Positions 1-8,319 of a DNA stretch of 64,000 nucleotides are shown in pieces. The notes beneath the pieces are model-generated. The model saw nothing but the letters and a program-made list of their open reading frames with translations, ran no database searches and was not told the DNA's origin. The DNA is from an uncultured Woeseiaceae bacterium. GTDB lineage: Bacteria; Pseudomonadota; Gammaproteobacteria; Steroidobacterales; Woeseiaceae. Numbering within the stretch: position 1 is the stretch's first letter; each line of letters begins with the position of its first letter. The DNA lies in contig CAMYOJ010000012.1 of NCBI GenBank assembly GCA_947259985.1, positions 1-64,000 on the forward strand, in the 5' to 3' direction. Made by a program: the position numbers and the translations under genes.

Positions 1-1077
1 CTGCTGCATGGCCTGAGCGACTCGCCTTATTCGATGCTCCCGACAGCCCAGGTACTGGCCGGAATGGGATATAACGTCGTAGCGCCGCGAATGCCGGGCC
101 ACGGTTTCGCCGTGGGTGGCCTGCGGCAGGTTAGCTGGCAGGACTGGATGGCCGCCGTACGCGTGGCGGTTCGGCATGCCGTCACCTTGCCCGGCAGCGA
201 GCAGGGACTGATCATGGCGGGCTATTCAAACGGTGGCCTCCTGGCCGTCGAGTACGGAATGAACTGCGGAAAGTCTGAGGATTTGCCGTGTCCGAAAGGT
301 ATGATCCTGATGTCGCCAGCCATTGCCGTGTCGCCGTTCGCCGCCGTCGCGAACCTGCATTCCGGGGTCTCCTGGATGCCCTATTTCGAGCGTTTCCAGT
401 GGCAGTCCATCCTGCCCGAGGTCGATCCATTCAAGTTCACGTCTTTCCCCAAGCATCCCGGCTGGGAAATCCACAAGATGGCGAAGAGCTCGCACAAGAA
501 ACTCGCGCAGCCTGGTATGGCCGACAACCTGCCGCCGATTCTCGCGTTCCAGTCGGCGGTCGATAACACGATCAATGCCCGAGCGGTGATCGATATCCTG
601 TTCGACCAGCTGCCCGCTAACGGTAGCGAACTCGTCATCTATGACGTCAACCGTGACAGGCAGAACCTGCAGCTGATGAAGAGTGTGCCTGCCGACGTCG
701 CCGCCTGGATCGAAACCAAGGCACCGTTGAACTTTAGCGTCACGTTGCTCAGGAACAGCGACCCATCGAGCTTGACGGTCGAAGCGTGGCGCATCGCGGC
801 CGGCGAAAGATCCGGCAATAGCACGCCCACAGCGCTGAGCTGGCCCAGGGAGATCTATTCGCTGTCCCATATCGCACTGCCATTTCCTCCCGAAAATCCG
901 CTGTACGGCGACGGTTCCGCGACTGAAGGCGGGACCGGAATTGTGCTCGGTGCACTGGCACCGAGAGGCGAGCGCGGTATGCTCCTGCTCAGTGCGGATT
1001 ACTTTATGCGCACGCGATACAACCCGTTCTTTAGCTACCAGGCGGCGCGCCTCACAGAATGGCTGGAAGCGCTTTGA
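1..1077 (+). CDS. Alpha/beta hydrolase, 5' end cut by window
   Basis: The reading frame is open from the first base, so the true start lies upstream; 358 residues are visible. The fragment opens with LLHGLSDSP, the HG loop that forms the oxyanion hole in alpha/beta hydrolases, and has the nucleophile elbow GYSNGG (Ser near residue 73 of the visible part). A later Asp in the FQSAVDNT segment is a candidate for the acid of the triad; the C-terminal His is not certain. The N-terminal part resembles serine aminopeptidase/lysophospholipase-type hydrolases, but the substrate cannot be told. The stop codon is followed 7 nt later by the Shine-Dalgarno site of the sigma factor gene, so the two may be cotranscribed. 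Confidence 0.75.
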   Translation: MLHGLSDSPYSMLPTAQVLAGMGYNVVAPRMPGHGFAVGGLRQVSWQDWMAAVRVAVRHAVTLPGSEQGLIMAGYSNGGLLAVEYGMNCGKSEDLPCPKGMILMSPAIAVSPFAAVANLHSGVSWMPYFERFQWQSILPEVDPFKFTSFPKHPGWEIHKMAKSSHKKLAQPGMADNLPPILAFQSAVDNTINARAVIDILFDQLPANGSELVIYDVNRDRQNLQLMKSVPADVAAWIETKAPLNFSVTLLRNSDPSSLTVEAWRIAAGERSGNSTPTALSWPREIYSLSHIALPFPPENPLYGDGSATEGGTGIVLGALAPRGERGMLLLSADYFMRTRYNPFFSYQAARLTEWLEAL

Positions 1078-1096
1078 GGATAATAAGGAGTCGACC

Positions 1097-1630
1097 ATCG
1101 CTGAGCACCGCGACACGTTCGAGCGTATCGTCCGGCCCCATTTCGACCGGCTGTACCGCCTCGCCTGGCGACTGACCGGCCGCAAAGCCGAAGCCGAGGA
1201 CCTGTTCCAGGAACTCCTCATCAAGGCGTACGGCAAAATTGATGACCTCGTGAATATCGACGAGCCCGGCTCCTGGCTGTGCCGCGTTATGTACAATCTG
1301 TTTATTGACGAAAAGCGCCGCTTCGCACGCCAGCGGCTGCATACCGTCGAGGAAGGCGTGCTCGGCGGTGACGGCCTCGAAGGCTTCGCCGGCACCGAGA
1401 ATCCGGCGCTCGACCATGAACGCCTCGAAAAAATGCAGCAACTCGACGGCGCATTGCAGCGGCTCAGCGACGAACACCGCCTGATCGTGCTTCTGCACGA
1501 TACCGAAGGCTATAAACTGACGGAAATTCAAGAGCTTACAGGCGTTCCGGTAGGAACGATCAAGTCCCGGCTACACCGTGCCAGGGCCCGCCTCAGAGAA
1601 ATATTGACCGAAAGTGGAACCTTTTTTTGA
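1097..1630 (+). CDS. ECF-type RNA polymerase sigma factor, probable ATC start
   Basis: A 177-residue sigma-70 family protein of the extracytoplasmic function type. Region 2 is seen in FDRLYRLAWRLTG and AEDLFQELLIKAY, and region 4 in LTGVPVGTIKSRLHRAR, the helix-turn-helix that reads the -35 element. No ATG, GTG or TTG exists where region 2 should begin. A perfect AAGGAG (1085-1090) sits 6 nt before an ATC codon at 1097, which gives the expected N-terminus I/M-AEHRDTFERIV; I take this as the start. The next in-frame GTG or ATG would delete part of region 2. Downstream lies a membrane protein that looks like its anti-sigma factor, 36 nt away. The alternative to a genuine ATC start is a base error in an ATG. 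Confidence 0.85.
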   Translation: MAEHRDTFERIVRPHFDRLYRLAWRLTGRKAEAEDLFQELLIKAYGKIDDLVNIDEPGSWLCRVMYNLFIDEKRRFARQRLHTVEEGVLGGDGLEGFAGTENPALDHERLEKMQQLDGALQRLSDEHRLIVLLHDTEGYKLTEIQELTGVPVGTIKSRLHRARARLREILTESGTFF

Positions 1631-1666
1631 TTTCGACCGTGTTAGGGGTCAAGCAGGACAAAAATC

Positions 1667-2203
1667 ATGCAAAACGACGACATATTGAAACAGGATCAGG
1701 AGATCCAGGCGTTATTAAAGGATTACCCCATGCCGGAAGCAACGACCGCTTTTTACGACCAGGCGCTGGTGCGCGCCACGCACGAAGGCACACGCCGCCA
1801 GCGAAATCGCTGGCTCATGACGGGCTTCGGCGGGGCCCTGGCGGCAGGGCTGGCCCTCTGGCTGATCGGCGGCTTCTTCCTTACGACCCCGAATCTCCCG
1901 GCTACCGACCCGAACATTCCGGGCATCACGATGACGCTGGAAGAGCCGCGCACCGTGAACCTCGTGTTCGCCTCGGCGACGGATCTCGAATCAGCAACGC
2001 TGACCGTCACGCTGCCGGATGGCATCGAGCTTGCGGGCTTTCCGGGACAACGTGAAATTGCATGGCAGACCAGCCTTAAGCAGGGCAAGAACTTTTTACC
2101 GCTCGAGCTCATCGCCGTATCACCGGTTGGTGGCGAAGTGCTCGCGCGACTCGAACATGACGACCGTGACCGCACGTTCCGGTTACGCGTAGAAGTGAGC
2201 TAA
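1667..2203 (+). CDS. Probable membrane-bound anti-sigma factor
   Basis: A 178-residue protein with a cytoplasmic N-terminal part of about 48 residues, one clear transmembrane segment (about residues 50-70, FGGALAAGLALWLIGG) and a periplasmic beta-rich C-terminal domain ending in FRLRVEVS. This layout and the position directly after an ECF sigma gene are typical of anti-sigma factors. I see no zinc-binding HxxxCxxC motif, so it is not a classical ZAS-type anti-sigma. The assignment rests on neighbourhood and topology, not on a recognised family signature. It lies between the sigma gene and the acidic secreted protein, and the three probably form one transcription unit that ends at the terminator at 2941. 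Confidence 0.65.
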   Translation: MQNDDILKQDQEIQALLKDYPMPEATTAFYDQALVRATHEGTRRQRNRWLMTGFGGALAAGLALWLIGGFFLTTPNLPATDPNIPGITMTLEEPRTVNLVFASATDLESATLTVTLPDGIELAGFPGQREIAWQTSLKQGKNFLPLELIAVSPVGGEVLARLEHDDRDRTFRLRVEVS

Positions 2204-2233
2204 CGGACAGATTGACGCTAACGGAGTAGTACG

Positions 2234-2896
2234 ATGAAACAGCTGAAATTATTTTTCGCAACCCTGGCCCTGACGGCGGTTGCCTTTTTCCCGGCAACGG
2301 TGCTTGCCGATGACGACCTCGACGACCTCGAAGGTGTAACGATGACCGTGCTCGATGACGTTGGCGAGCTCGAGGATTCCATCTCCGAAATGCGGGGCCC
2401 GGACGACGATGGCGTCGACGAGGAAGACTGGGAAGACGACGGTGAGCCCGACGACAGTGATCGCGACGAGCAGCTTGCCCGCGAAGAGGAAGAACTGGAA
2501 GAACGCGAGCGCGACGAAGAGTCAGAGGATGAGCTCGACATCGAAGATGAGGCCGACTCCGACGGTGACCTGATGGAAGAGTCTGACGACGATTTCGACA
2601 GTGACGACGTCGACGAAGAGCTCGAAATGGAAGACGAGAATGATTGGGAAGACGGCGAAGACGTCGATCTCGATGAGTTCGAAGACGACGAAGACAGCGA
2701 CGGTGACAGCGACGGCGACGGCGACATGGAAGACGAGATGGATGACGTCAATGACAGCGACGACGTCAGCGAGCTCGAAGAAATGGATGAGCTCGAGTCT
2801 TCCGACGACATCAGCGACGAGATGGATGATCTCGAAGACAGCCTGGAAGGCACCGAGGACGGCGGCGAGGACACCAGCAGCGACGGTGTCGAATAG
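2234..2896 (+). CDS. Secreted, extremely acidic Asp/Glu-rich protein
   Basis: A 220-residue protein. The first 25 residues form a clean Sec signal peptide (KLFFATLALTAVAFF, then cleavage after VLA). In the remaining 195 residues I count 110 Asp or Glu (about 56 percent), five Arg and no Lys, so the net charge is near -105. There is no hydrophobic core, so the mature protein is expected to be disordered unless it binds cations. One stretch, DSDGDSDGDGD, looks like the Asp-rich calcium loops of thrombospondin-type repeats. The start ATG has a GGAG element upstream. It is the last gene of the sigma/anti-sigma unit. A role as a periplasmic or exported cation-binding protein is inference; no known family is recognised. 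Confidence 0.8.
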   Translation: MKQLKLFFATLALTAVAFFPATVLADDDLDDLEGVTMTVLDDVGELEDSISEMRGPDDDGVDEEDWEDDGEPDDSDRDEQLAREEEELEERERDEESEDELDIEDEADSDGDLMEESDDDFDSDDVDEELEMEDENDWEDGEDVDLDEFEDDEDSDGDSDGDGDMEDEMDDVNDSDDVSELEEMDELESSDDISDEMDDLEDSLEGTEDGGEDTSSDGVE

Positions 2897-2940
2897 CAGC
2901 CCTCTCGGCCAGGACAGGCCGCAAAGTAGCTGAAAAGACG

Positions 2941-2979
2941 AAATCCCCCCGTTTGGTGCCCATTCGGGGGGATTTTTTT
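2941..2979 (+). terminator. Rho-independent terminator after the sigma/anti-sigma/acidic protein unit
   Basis: AATCCCCCCG (2942-2951) pairs perfectly with CGGGGGGATT (2965-2974) over 10 bp, with a 13-nt loop, and the stem runs into an unbroken run of T residues ending at 2979. It lies 44 nt after the acidic gene and separates that unit from the outer-membrane protein gene at 3051. Confidence 0.9.
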
Positions 2980-3050
2980 GCGCCACGTCATAGTTTTGCC
3001 TGTCGCATTGCCGTTACCCTTCTCATCTGACATAACGCTACATCGCATCC

Positions 3051-4664
3051 ATGGGCAAGAATTCGCTTCTAAAGTTCTCACTGCTGCTGCTGGTCACGAC
3101 CGCGGTCCTGGCGCCGGTTCGTCCGGCGACCGCGATGACGGCGGAGCAGTACTTTGAGGATGGCAACCGATTGTTCCGGGACGACCTCTACTGGGCAGCC
3201 TTGCTGCGCTACCGGCAAGCGGCCGACGAGGGTCTCGATTCATCCTTACTGCACTACAACACGGGTGTGGCTCACTACAAGGCCATGCAGCACATACGTG
3301 CTCGCGAGGCCCTGCTCAAGGCGAGCCGCGACCCATCGCTGCGGGTCGCGTCGCATTACAACCTCGGTCTCAATGCCTTCGCCCTGGGCAACAACGAGGA
3401 AGCGCTGCGCTGGTTCAGGCTCGTTCGCGACCAGGAACAGAACAGGATTCTGCAGCGCTACGCGGTCGTCGCTATTTCACGCATCCGCGACCTGGAAGCG
3501 CAGCCCGACGAGTTCGAGGTTCGCGTGGCCGAAGCGACGCGCGCCAGGGAAAGGAAATTCGCCGACGTGGAGTTTCGTGCACGCGTCGGCTTTGGCTACG
3601 ACGACAATGTCTTCCGCTCGCCGGATCAGCCTTATGTCGACCTCGCCGGTTCGGCTCAGCCGGTAGTTACCCCCACGGTGCAGAGCGGCGCGTTCATGCC
3701 CGTGACCCTGAGCGCCAAGTTCCAGATCAACAGCCTGCCTTACGAAGGCTTCTACACGGCCTATCGTGCAATCGGGCGTTACTACCAGGACAAGGAGCTC
3801 GATAACGCCAACGAATACATACTGGAGGCGAGCCTCGGCAACGAATACGAGCGGCAGGAGGGCTCGCGCAAGCGCCAGGTCTGGAGCGCATTCACGATCG
3901 CCAAGAGTGAAGAGACGTACTACGACCCGGACGACGGCGCCACGCGCGCCGCAAACGGCGTCAACGTCGATGACCGCATGAATTACCTGCGCTATGGCCC
4001 GGAGCTGAGCCTGCGGCAGTCGCACGAGCGGCTGGCCATTGGCATAGACTTCACGGGACAGCTCTGGGACTACGATGACCCTGAGGTCGTGCCCGAGTAC
4101 GACCACGAGTATTTCCTGATCAGTGCGTACGCCCAGTACAAGTTTTCGGCTACGTCACTCTTGCGCCTGACCGCCGAAACCTACAGCCGGCGCTACGGCG
4201 ACCGGCCGTCCTACGATCTCGACGGCGCCCAGCGGCAGGGTAATCCCGAGGTGCGCTATGACTACATCGCCGCGACACTGCGCGCGCGGCAGCGCATCAC
4301 CGATACGATCTGGTTTGGTGTCGACATCGGTCGGATCGAGCGCGACGACAAGTACGTAGGTTACTACGACTACACGCGTGACGATTACGAACTCGTGATT
4401 CACTGGAAACCGGGCAGGCGCTTCAAGATGCAGGTCGGCGGTGTCTACAGGCTGTACGACTACCCCAATGCCTTCGCCTTTAATAACCCCGCTGCGAATA
4501 TCAAGACCCAGGAAAGTACCGACGCCCGCATCTCCGCGCAGTTTCGTATGACGAAAACCCTGAGCCTGGCCGGCAGGGTGCGCTATCGCGAGACGGTCTC
4601 GAACGATTTGCGTATCCAGTACGAACGCTGGGAGTACATGCTGGGAGTACTCTGGCAGCTGTAG
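3051..4664 (+). CDS. TPR-containing outer-membrane beta-barrel protein
   Basis: A 537-residue protein with a signal peptide (residues 1-29, LLKFSLLLLVTTAVLA), an N-terminal helical part with TPR-like repeats (about 30-160; AEQYFEDGNRLFRDDLYWAALLRYRQAA and following units such as YNLGLNAFALGNNEEALRWF), and a C-terminal half rich in alternating aromatic/polar strands (about 180-537). The chain ends in W-E-Y-M-L-G-V-L-W-Q-L, with strand-like alternation expected for an outer-membrane barrel. TPR plus barrel is the layout of outer-membrane secretion or surface lipoprotein export proteins, but I cannot assign a substrate. It follows a terminator, so it is likely transcribed on its own. Confidence 0.65.
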   Translation: MGKNSLLKFSLLLLVTTAVLAPVRPATAMTAEQYFEDGNRLFRDDLYWAALLRYRQAADEGLDSSLLHYNTGVAHYKAMQHIRAREALLKASRDPSLRVASHYNLGLNAFALGNNEEALRWFRLVRDQEQNRILQRYAVVAISRIRDLEAQPDEFEVRVAEATRARERKFADVEFRARVGFGYDDNVFRSPDQPYVDLAGSAQPVVTPTVQSGAFMPVTLSAKFQINSLPYEGFYTAYRAIGRYYQDKELDNANEYILEASLGNEYERQEGSRKRQVWSAFTIAKSEETYYDPDDGATRAANGVNVDDRMNYLRYGPELSLRQSHERLAIGIDFTGQLWDYDDPEVVPEYDHEYFLISAYAQYKFSATSLLRLTAETYSRRYGDRPSYDLDGAQRQGNPEVRYDYIAATLRARQRITDTIWFGVDIGRIERDDKYVGYYDYTRDDYELVIHWKPGRRFKMQVGGVYRLYDYPNAFAFNNPAANIKTQESTDARISAQFRMTKTLSLAGRVRYRETVSNDLRIQYERWEYMLGVLWQL

Positions 4665-4724
4665 AACTCTGCTAGAATTGCGCGCTTTCGAGTACCGACG
4701 ACGGCTTCGCGGCCGTTGGCTCCC

Positions 4725-6896
4725 ATGGATGTCACCCCGATAATTTCAGACCTGAATGACGCCCAGCGTCAGGCGGTTACGGCACCGTCCGAACCCACCC
4801 TCGTAATAGCCGGCGCCGGCAGCGGCAAGACGCGCGTGCTCGTGCATCGCGCGGCCTGGCTCATCGACGTCGAAGGGGTTTCGCCGCAGAGCCTGCTGGC
4901 CGTCACTTTCACCAACAAGGCCGCCGCCGAGATGCGCGGCCGCATCGAGTCGCTGCTGAACCTGCCCGTCAATCATCTCTGGATCGGCACTTTTCACGGC
5001 CTGGCGCATCGCATGCTGCGGCGCCACTGGCGCGAGGCAGGGCTGCCGCAGAGCTTCCAGATTATCGACTCGGACGACCAGCTGCGTTTGCTGAAACGCC
5101 TGCTGAAGAGCCTCGAGATCGACGACAGCCGCTGGGTGCCCAAAGAGATCCAGTGGTTCATCAATGCACAGAAGGACGAGGGGCTACGACCGCAGCATAT
5201 TGATGACGAGGGCGACCCCGATCGCAGGCAGATGATCTCGTTCTACCAGTCCTACGAGGAAATCTGCCAGCGTGGCGGCCTCGTCGATTTTGCCGAGTTG
5301 CTGCTGCGCGCGCACGAGCTCTTGCGCGACAACGCCGAGCTGCTGTCACATTACCAGCGACGTTTCCGCCATCTGCTCGTCGATGAATTCCAGGACACCA
5401 ACGCGATCCAGTATGCCTGGCTGCGCCTGCTTGCCGGCGATTCGGGCGTGCCGTTCGTAGTCGGCGACGATGACCAGTCGATTTATCGCTGGCGCGGCGC
5501 GCGCGTCGAACACATTCATCGTTTCCAGCAGGACTTCCCCGGGACACGCGTCGTAAAGCTCGAGCAAAACTACCGATCGACCGCGACGATCCTCAATGCG
5601 GCCAACGCCGTGATCGCCAACAATGCATCGCGCCTCGGCAAGAATCTCTGGACCGAGGGTGCGGACGGCGAGCCCATCAAGGTCTACTCGGCTTACAACG
5701 AACGCGACGAAGCCGACTTCGTCATCGGCCGGTTGAGGGACTGGATCGCACAGGGCAACGCGCGCGCCGATTCGGCTGTTCTTTACCGCTCCAACGCACA
5801 GTCGCGAGTACTCGAAGAAGGGCTCATCAACGCGGGCATTCCTTACCGCGTTTACGGTGGCCTGCGCTTTTTCGAGCGCGCCGAGATCAAGGACGCGCTG
5901 GCGTACCTGCGGCTGATCGCCAATCGCGACGACGACAGCTCCTTCGAGCGCGTCGTAAACAAGCCCACGCGTGGCATAGGCGCTCGTACCGTCGAACTCA
6001 TGCGCTCCTACGCGCGCGCCAATGCCTGTTCGATGTGGCGGGCCGCCGGGGCGATTGCGAGCAACGACCTCAACGGCCGAGCCGCAAATGCCGTAACGGC
6101 CTTCATGACGCTGATCGAGCGCATGGCGCGCGAGGTGCGCGGCCTTGACCTCGAGGACCAGGTCGATCATGTCATCCACATGAGCGGGTTGGTCGACTTC
6201 TTCAAGAAGGACAAGGGCGAGAAAGGCGAAACGCGTGTCGAGAACCTGCTCGAACTCGTCAGCGCCGCAAAGAGCTTCGAGCCCGACCCGGCCGAGGAAA
6301 TGGCGCCTCTCGACGAGTTCCTGTCACACGCGGCGCTCGAAGCGGGCGAAGGCCAGGCCGATGCCTGGGAAGACTGCGTGCAACTCATGACGATGCACTC
6401 CGCCAAGGGCCTCGAGTTCCCACTGGTTTTCATCTGCGGCATGGAAGATGGCCTGTTCCCCCATCAGCGCTCGATCGCCGATCCAAACGGCCTCGAGGAA
6501 GAACGACGACTTTGTTACGTCGGGATCACGCGTGCCAAGCAAACACTGTACGTGACCCACGCGGAACAGCGGCGCCTGCACGGCATGGACAACTTCTCGC
6601 AACCGTCACGCTTTATTGCCGAGATTCCCGACGAACATGTCGAGGAAATCCGGCCGCGTGTACAGGTTTCGCGGCCGATGCACACGGCTCGCCCGTCTCG
6701 GAAAAGAGGATCATCGATCTCGCCCGGTGGCGAGCTGGGCATTCGTCTGGGCCAACGCGTTCGCCACAAAAAGTTCGGTGACGGCGTCATTCTCAATTGT
6801 GAGGGGCAGGGGGCGCATGCGAGGGTCGAGGTCAATTTCGAGTCGGCCGGCACAAAATGGCTGGTTCTGAGCTATGCGAATCTGGAAACGTTCTAA
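4725..6896 (+). CDS. uvrD: UvrD/Rep-family DNA helicase (helicase II)
   Basis: A 723-residue superfamily 1A helicase that unwinds DNA 3' to 5' in nucleotide excision and mismatch repair. Seen in order: LNDAQRQAV Q-motif region, Walker A AGAGSGKTRVLVHR, TFTNKAAAEMR (motif Ia), GTFHGLAHRMLR, Walker B LLVDEFQDTN, motif III GDDDQSIYRWRGA, motif IV LEQNYRST, motif V MTMHSAKGLEFP and motif VI ERRLCYVGITRAK. The length is close to the roughly 720 residues of E. coli UvrD. I chose the ATG at 4725; an in-frame TTG three codons upstream is possible. The C-terminal KFGDGVILNCEG segment matches the Tudor-like tail of UvrD that contacts RNA polymerase. Confidence 0.92.
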   Translation: MDVTPIISDLNDAQRQAVTAPSEPTLVIAGAGSGKTRVLVHRAAWLIDVEGVSPQSLLAVTFTNKAAAEMRGRIESLLNLPVNHLWIGTFHGLAHRMLRRHWREAGLPQSFQIIDSDDQLRLLKRLLKSLEIDDSRWVPKEIQWFINAQKDEGLRPQHIDDEGDPDRRQMISFYQSYEEICQRGGLVDFAELLLRAHELLRDNAELLSHYQRRFRHLLVDEFQDTNAIQYAWLRLLAGDSGVPFVVGDDDQSIYRWRGARVEHIHRFQQDFPGTRVVKLEQNYRSTATILNAANAVIANNASRLGKNLWTEGADGEPIKVYSAYNERDEADFVIGRLRDWIAQGNARADSAVLYRSNAQSRVLEEGLINAGIPYRVYGGLRFFERAEIKDALAYLRLIANRDDDSSFERVVNKPTRGIGARTVELMRSYARANACSMWRAAGAIASNDLNGRAANAVTAFMTLIERMAREVRGLDLEDQVDHVIHMSGLVDFFKKDKGEKGETRVENLLELVSAAKSFEPDPAEEMAPLDEFLSHAALEAGEGQADAWEDCVQLMTMHSAKGLEFPLVFICGMEDGLFPHQRSIADPNGLEEERRLCYVGITRAKQTLYVTHAEQRRLHGMDNFSQPSRFIAEIPDEHVEEIRPRVQVSRPMHTARPSRKRGSSISPGGELGIRLGQRVRHKKFGDGVILNCEGQGAHARVEVNFESAGTKWLVLSYANLETF

Positions 6897-6942
6897 TGAA
6901 TACTCGTGAGGCCGCTTCCTGATCTGATGTAAACTACGCGCG

Positions 6943-8319
6943 ATGAAAATTCTCATACTCGGCGCCGGTCAGGTGGGTTCTTCCGCCGCCTATCATCTGT
7001 CTCGCGAAGAGGCTAACGAAGTCACTGTCGTCGACCGACGACCCGAGGTTCTGAGAGAACTTCAGGACCGCCTCGATATCCGTACCGTGGTGGGTCACGC
7101 CGCTTACCCCGACGTACTCGAGCGCGCCGGCGCCAACGACGCCGATATCGTCGTCGCGCTGACCGACATGGACGAGACCAACATGGTGGCCTGCCAGGTC
7201 GCTTACACGAAGTTTCGGACGCCGACCAAGATCGCGCGTATTCGCTCGGCCGAGTACATGAACGCCAACAAGCTGTTCACGCAGGACGCGATTCCCATCG
7301 ACGTGCGCATCAGCCCTGAACAACTCGTATGTTCCTATGTCGAGCAGCTCATCCTGTACCCCGGGTCTTCGCAGGTGCTCGAGTTTGCCGATGGACGTGT
7401 GCGACTCGTAGGCGTCAAGGCTGATCGCGACGGCCTGCTCGTCGGCCAGCGCATCGCGACGCTCAAGGACCACATACCGAACACCGAGGCACGCATTGCG
7501 GCTATCTACCGCCAGGGCAAGGCGATGCTGCCCGACGGCGATACCGTGATCCAGGAAGACGACGAGATCTTTTTCATCGCCGACCGCAAGGATATTCGCG
7601 TCTTCATGAGCGAGATGCGGCGTCTCGAGGACCCGGTACGACGTGTCGTCATTGCGGGTGGTGGCAATATTGGCGTGAGACTCGCGCTGGCGCTCGAGCA
7701 AACCAACCAGGTAAAGATCATCGAGCGCGATCCTCGCCGCGCGCGCGATATTTCCGAACAGCTCAACAAGGCCATCGTGCTGGTCGGTGACGCGGCCGAC
7801 GAAGAACTGTTGCTCGAGGAAAACATCGATAACGTCGACGTATTTTGCGCGTTGACCAACTCCGAGGAAGCCAACATCCTGAGCTCGATGCTGTCCAGGC
7901 GACTCGGCGCTCACAAGGTCATGGCGCTGATCAACCGCGCTTCCTACGTCGATCTCGTCGAGTCAGGCAGTATCGACATCGCGATCTCCCCGCAACAGGT
8001 CACCATCGGCTCACTGCTCGCGCACGTGCGGCGCGGTGACGTCGTCAAGGTGCATTCGCTGCGGCGCGGCGCGGCCGAAGCCATGGAGGCAATCGCCCAC
8101 GGCAACGAGGAAAACTCCAACGTCGTCGGACGCGCGATCGAAGACATAGAACTGCCAAAGGGAACCGCGATCGTCGCCATCGTTCGCGGTGACCAGGTAA
8201 TCATCGCGCATCATGACACGGTCATCGAAGCCGATGATCACGTCATCCTGTTCATGACGGACAGGCGCAAGATCGAACGCCTCGAGACCCTTTTCCAGGT
8301 CGGCGTCTCCTTCGTTTAA
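6943..8319 (+). CDS. trkA: Trk potassium uptake regulatory subunit TrkA
   Basis: A 458-residue peripheral protein that binds NAD(H) and controls the TrkH potassium channel from the cytoplasm. It has two Rossmann RCK-N domains, the first opening with MKILILGAGQVGSSAAYHL and the second with VVIAGGGNIGVRLALALE near residue 233, each followed by an RCK-C domain. The length equals E. coli TrkA (458). Its TAA stop overlaps the trkH ATG by one base (TAATG at 8317-8321), so the two are translationally coupled. The gene is intact, but its partner trkH is not. Confidence 0.95.
   Translation: MKILILGAGQVGSSAAYHLSREEANEVTVVDRRPEVLRELQDRLDIRTVVGHAAYPDVLERAGANDADIVVALTDMDETNMVACQVAYTKFRTPTKIARIRSAEYMNANKLFTQDAIPIDVRISPEQLVCSYVEQLILYPGSSQVLEFADGRVRLVGVKADRDGLLVGQRIATLKDHIPNTEARIAAIYRQGKAMLPDGDTVIQEDDEIFFIADRKDIRVFMSEMRRLEDPVRRVVIAGGGNIGVRLALALEQTNQVKIIERDPRRARDISEQLNKAIVLVGDAADEELLLEENIDNVDVFCALTNSEEANILSSMLSRRLGAHKVMALINRASYVDLVESGSIDIAISPQQVTIGSLLAHVRRGDVVKVHSLRRGAAEAMEAIAHGNEENSNVVGRAIEDIELPKGTAIVAIVRGDQVIIAHHDTVIEADDHVILFMTDRRKIERLETLFQVGVSFV

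Noticed and set aside
226..1395. 389-codon minus-strand frame across the hydrolase and sigma genes
   Set aside because: It is antisense to two clearly recognised genes, has no known motif and shows the Arg/Ser-rich composition of a shadow frame.
2218..3081. Long minus-strand reading frame rich in Ser, opposite the acidic protein gene
   Set aside because: It is the reverse complement of GAC/GAA/GAG codons of the acidic gene (giving Ser codons), and it also crosses the terminator; the plus-strand gene has a signal peptide and ribosome site.
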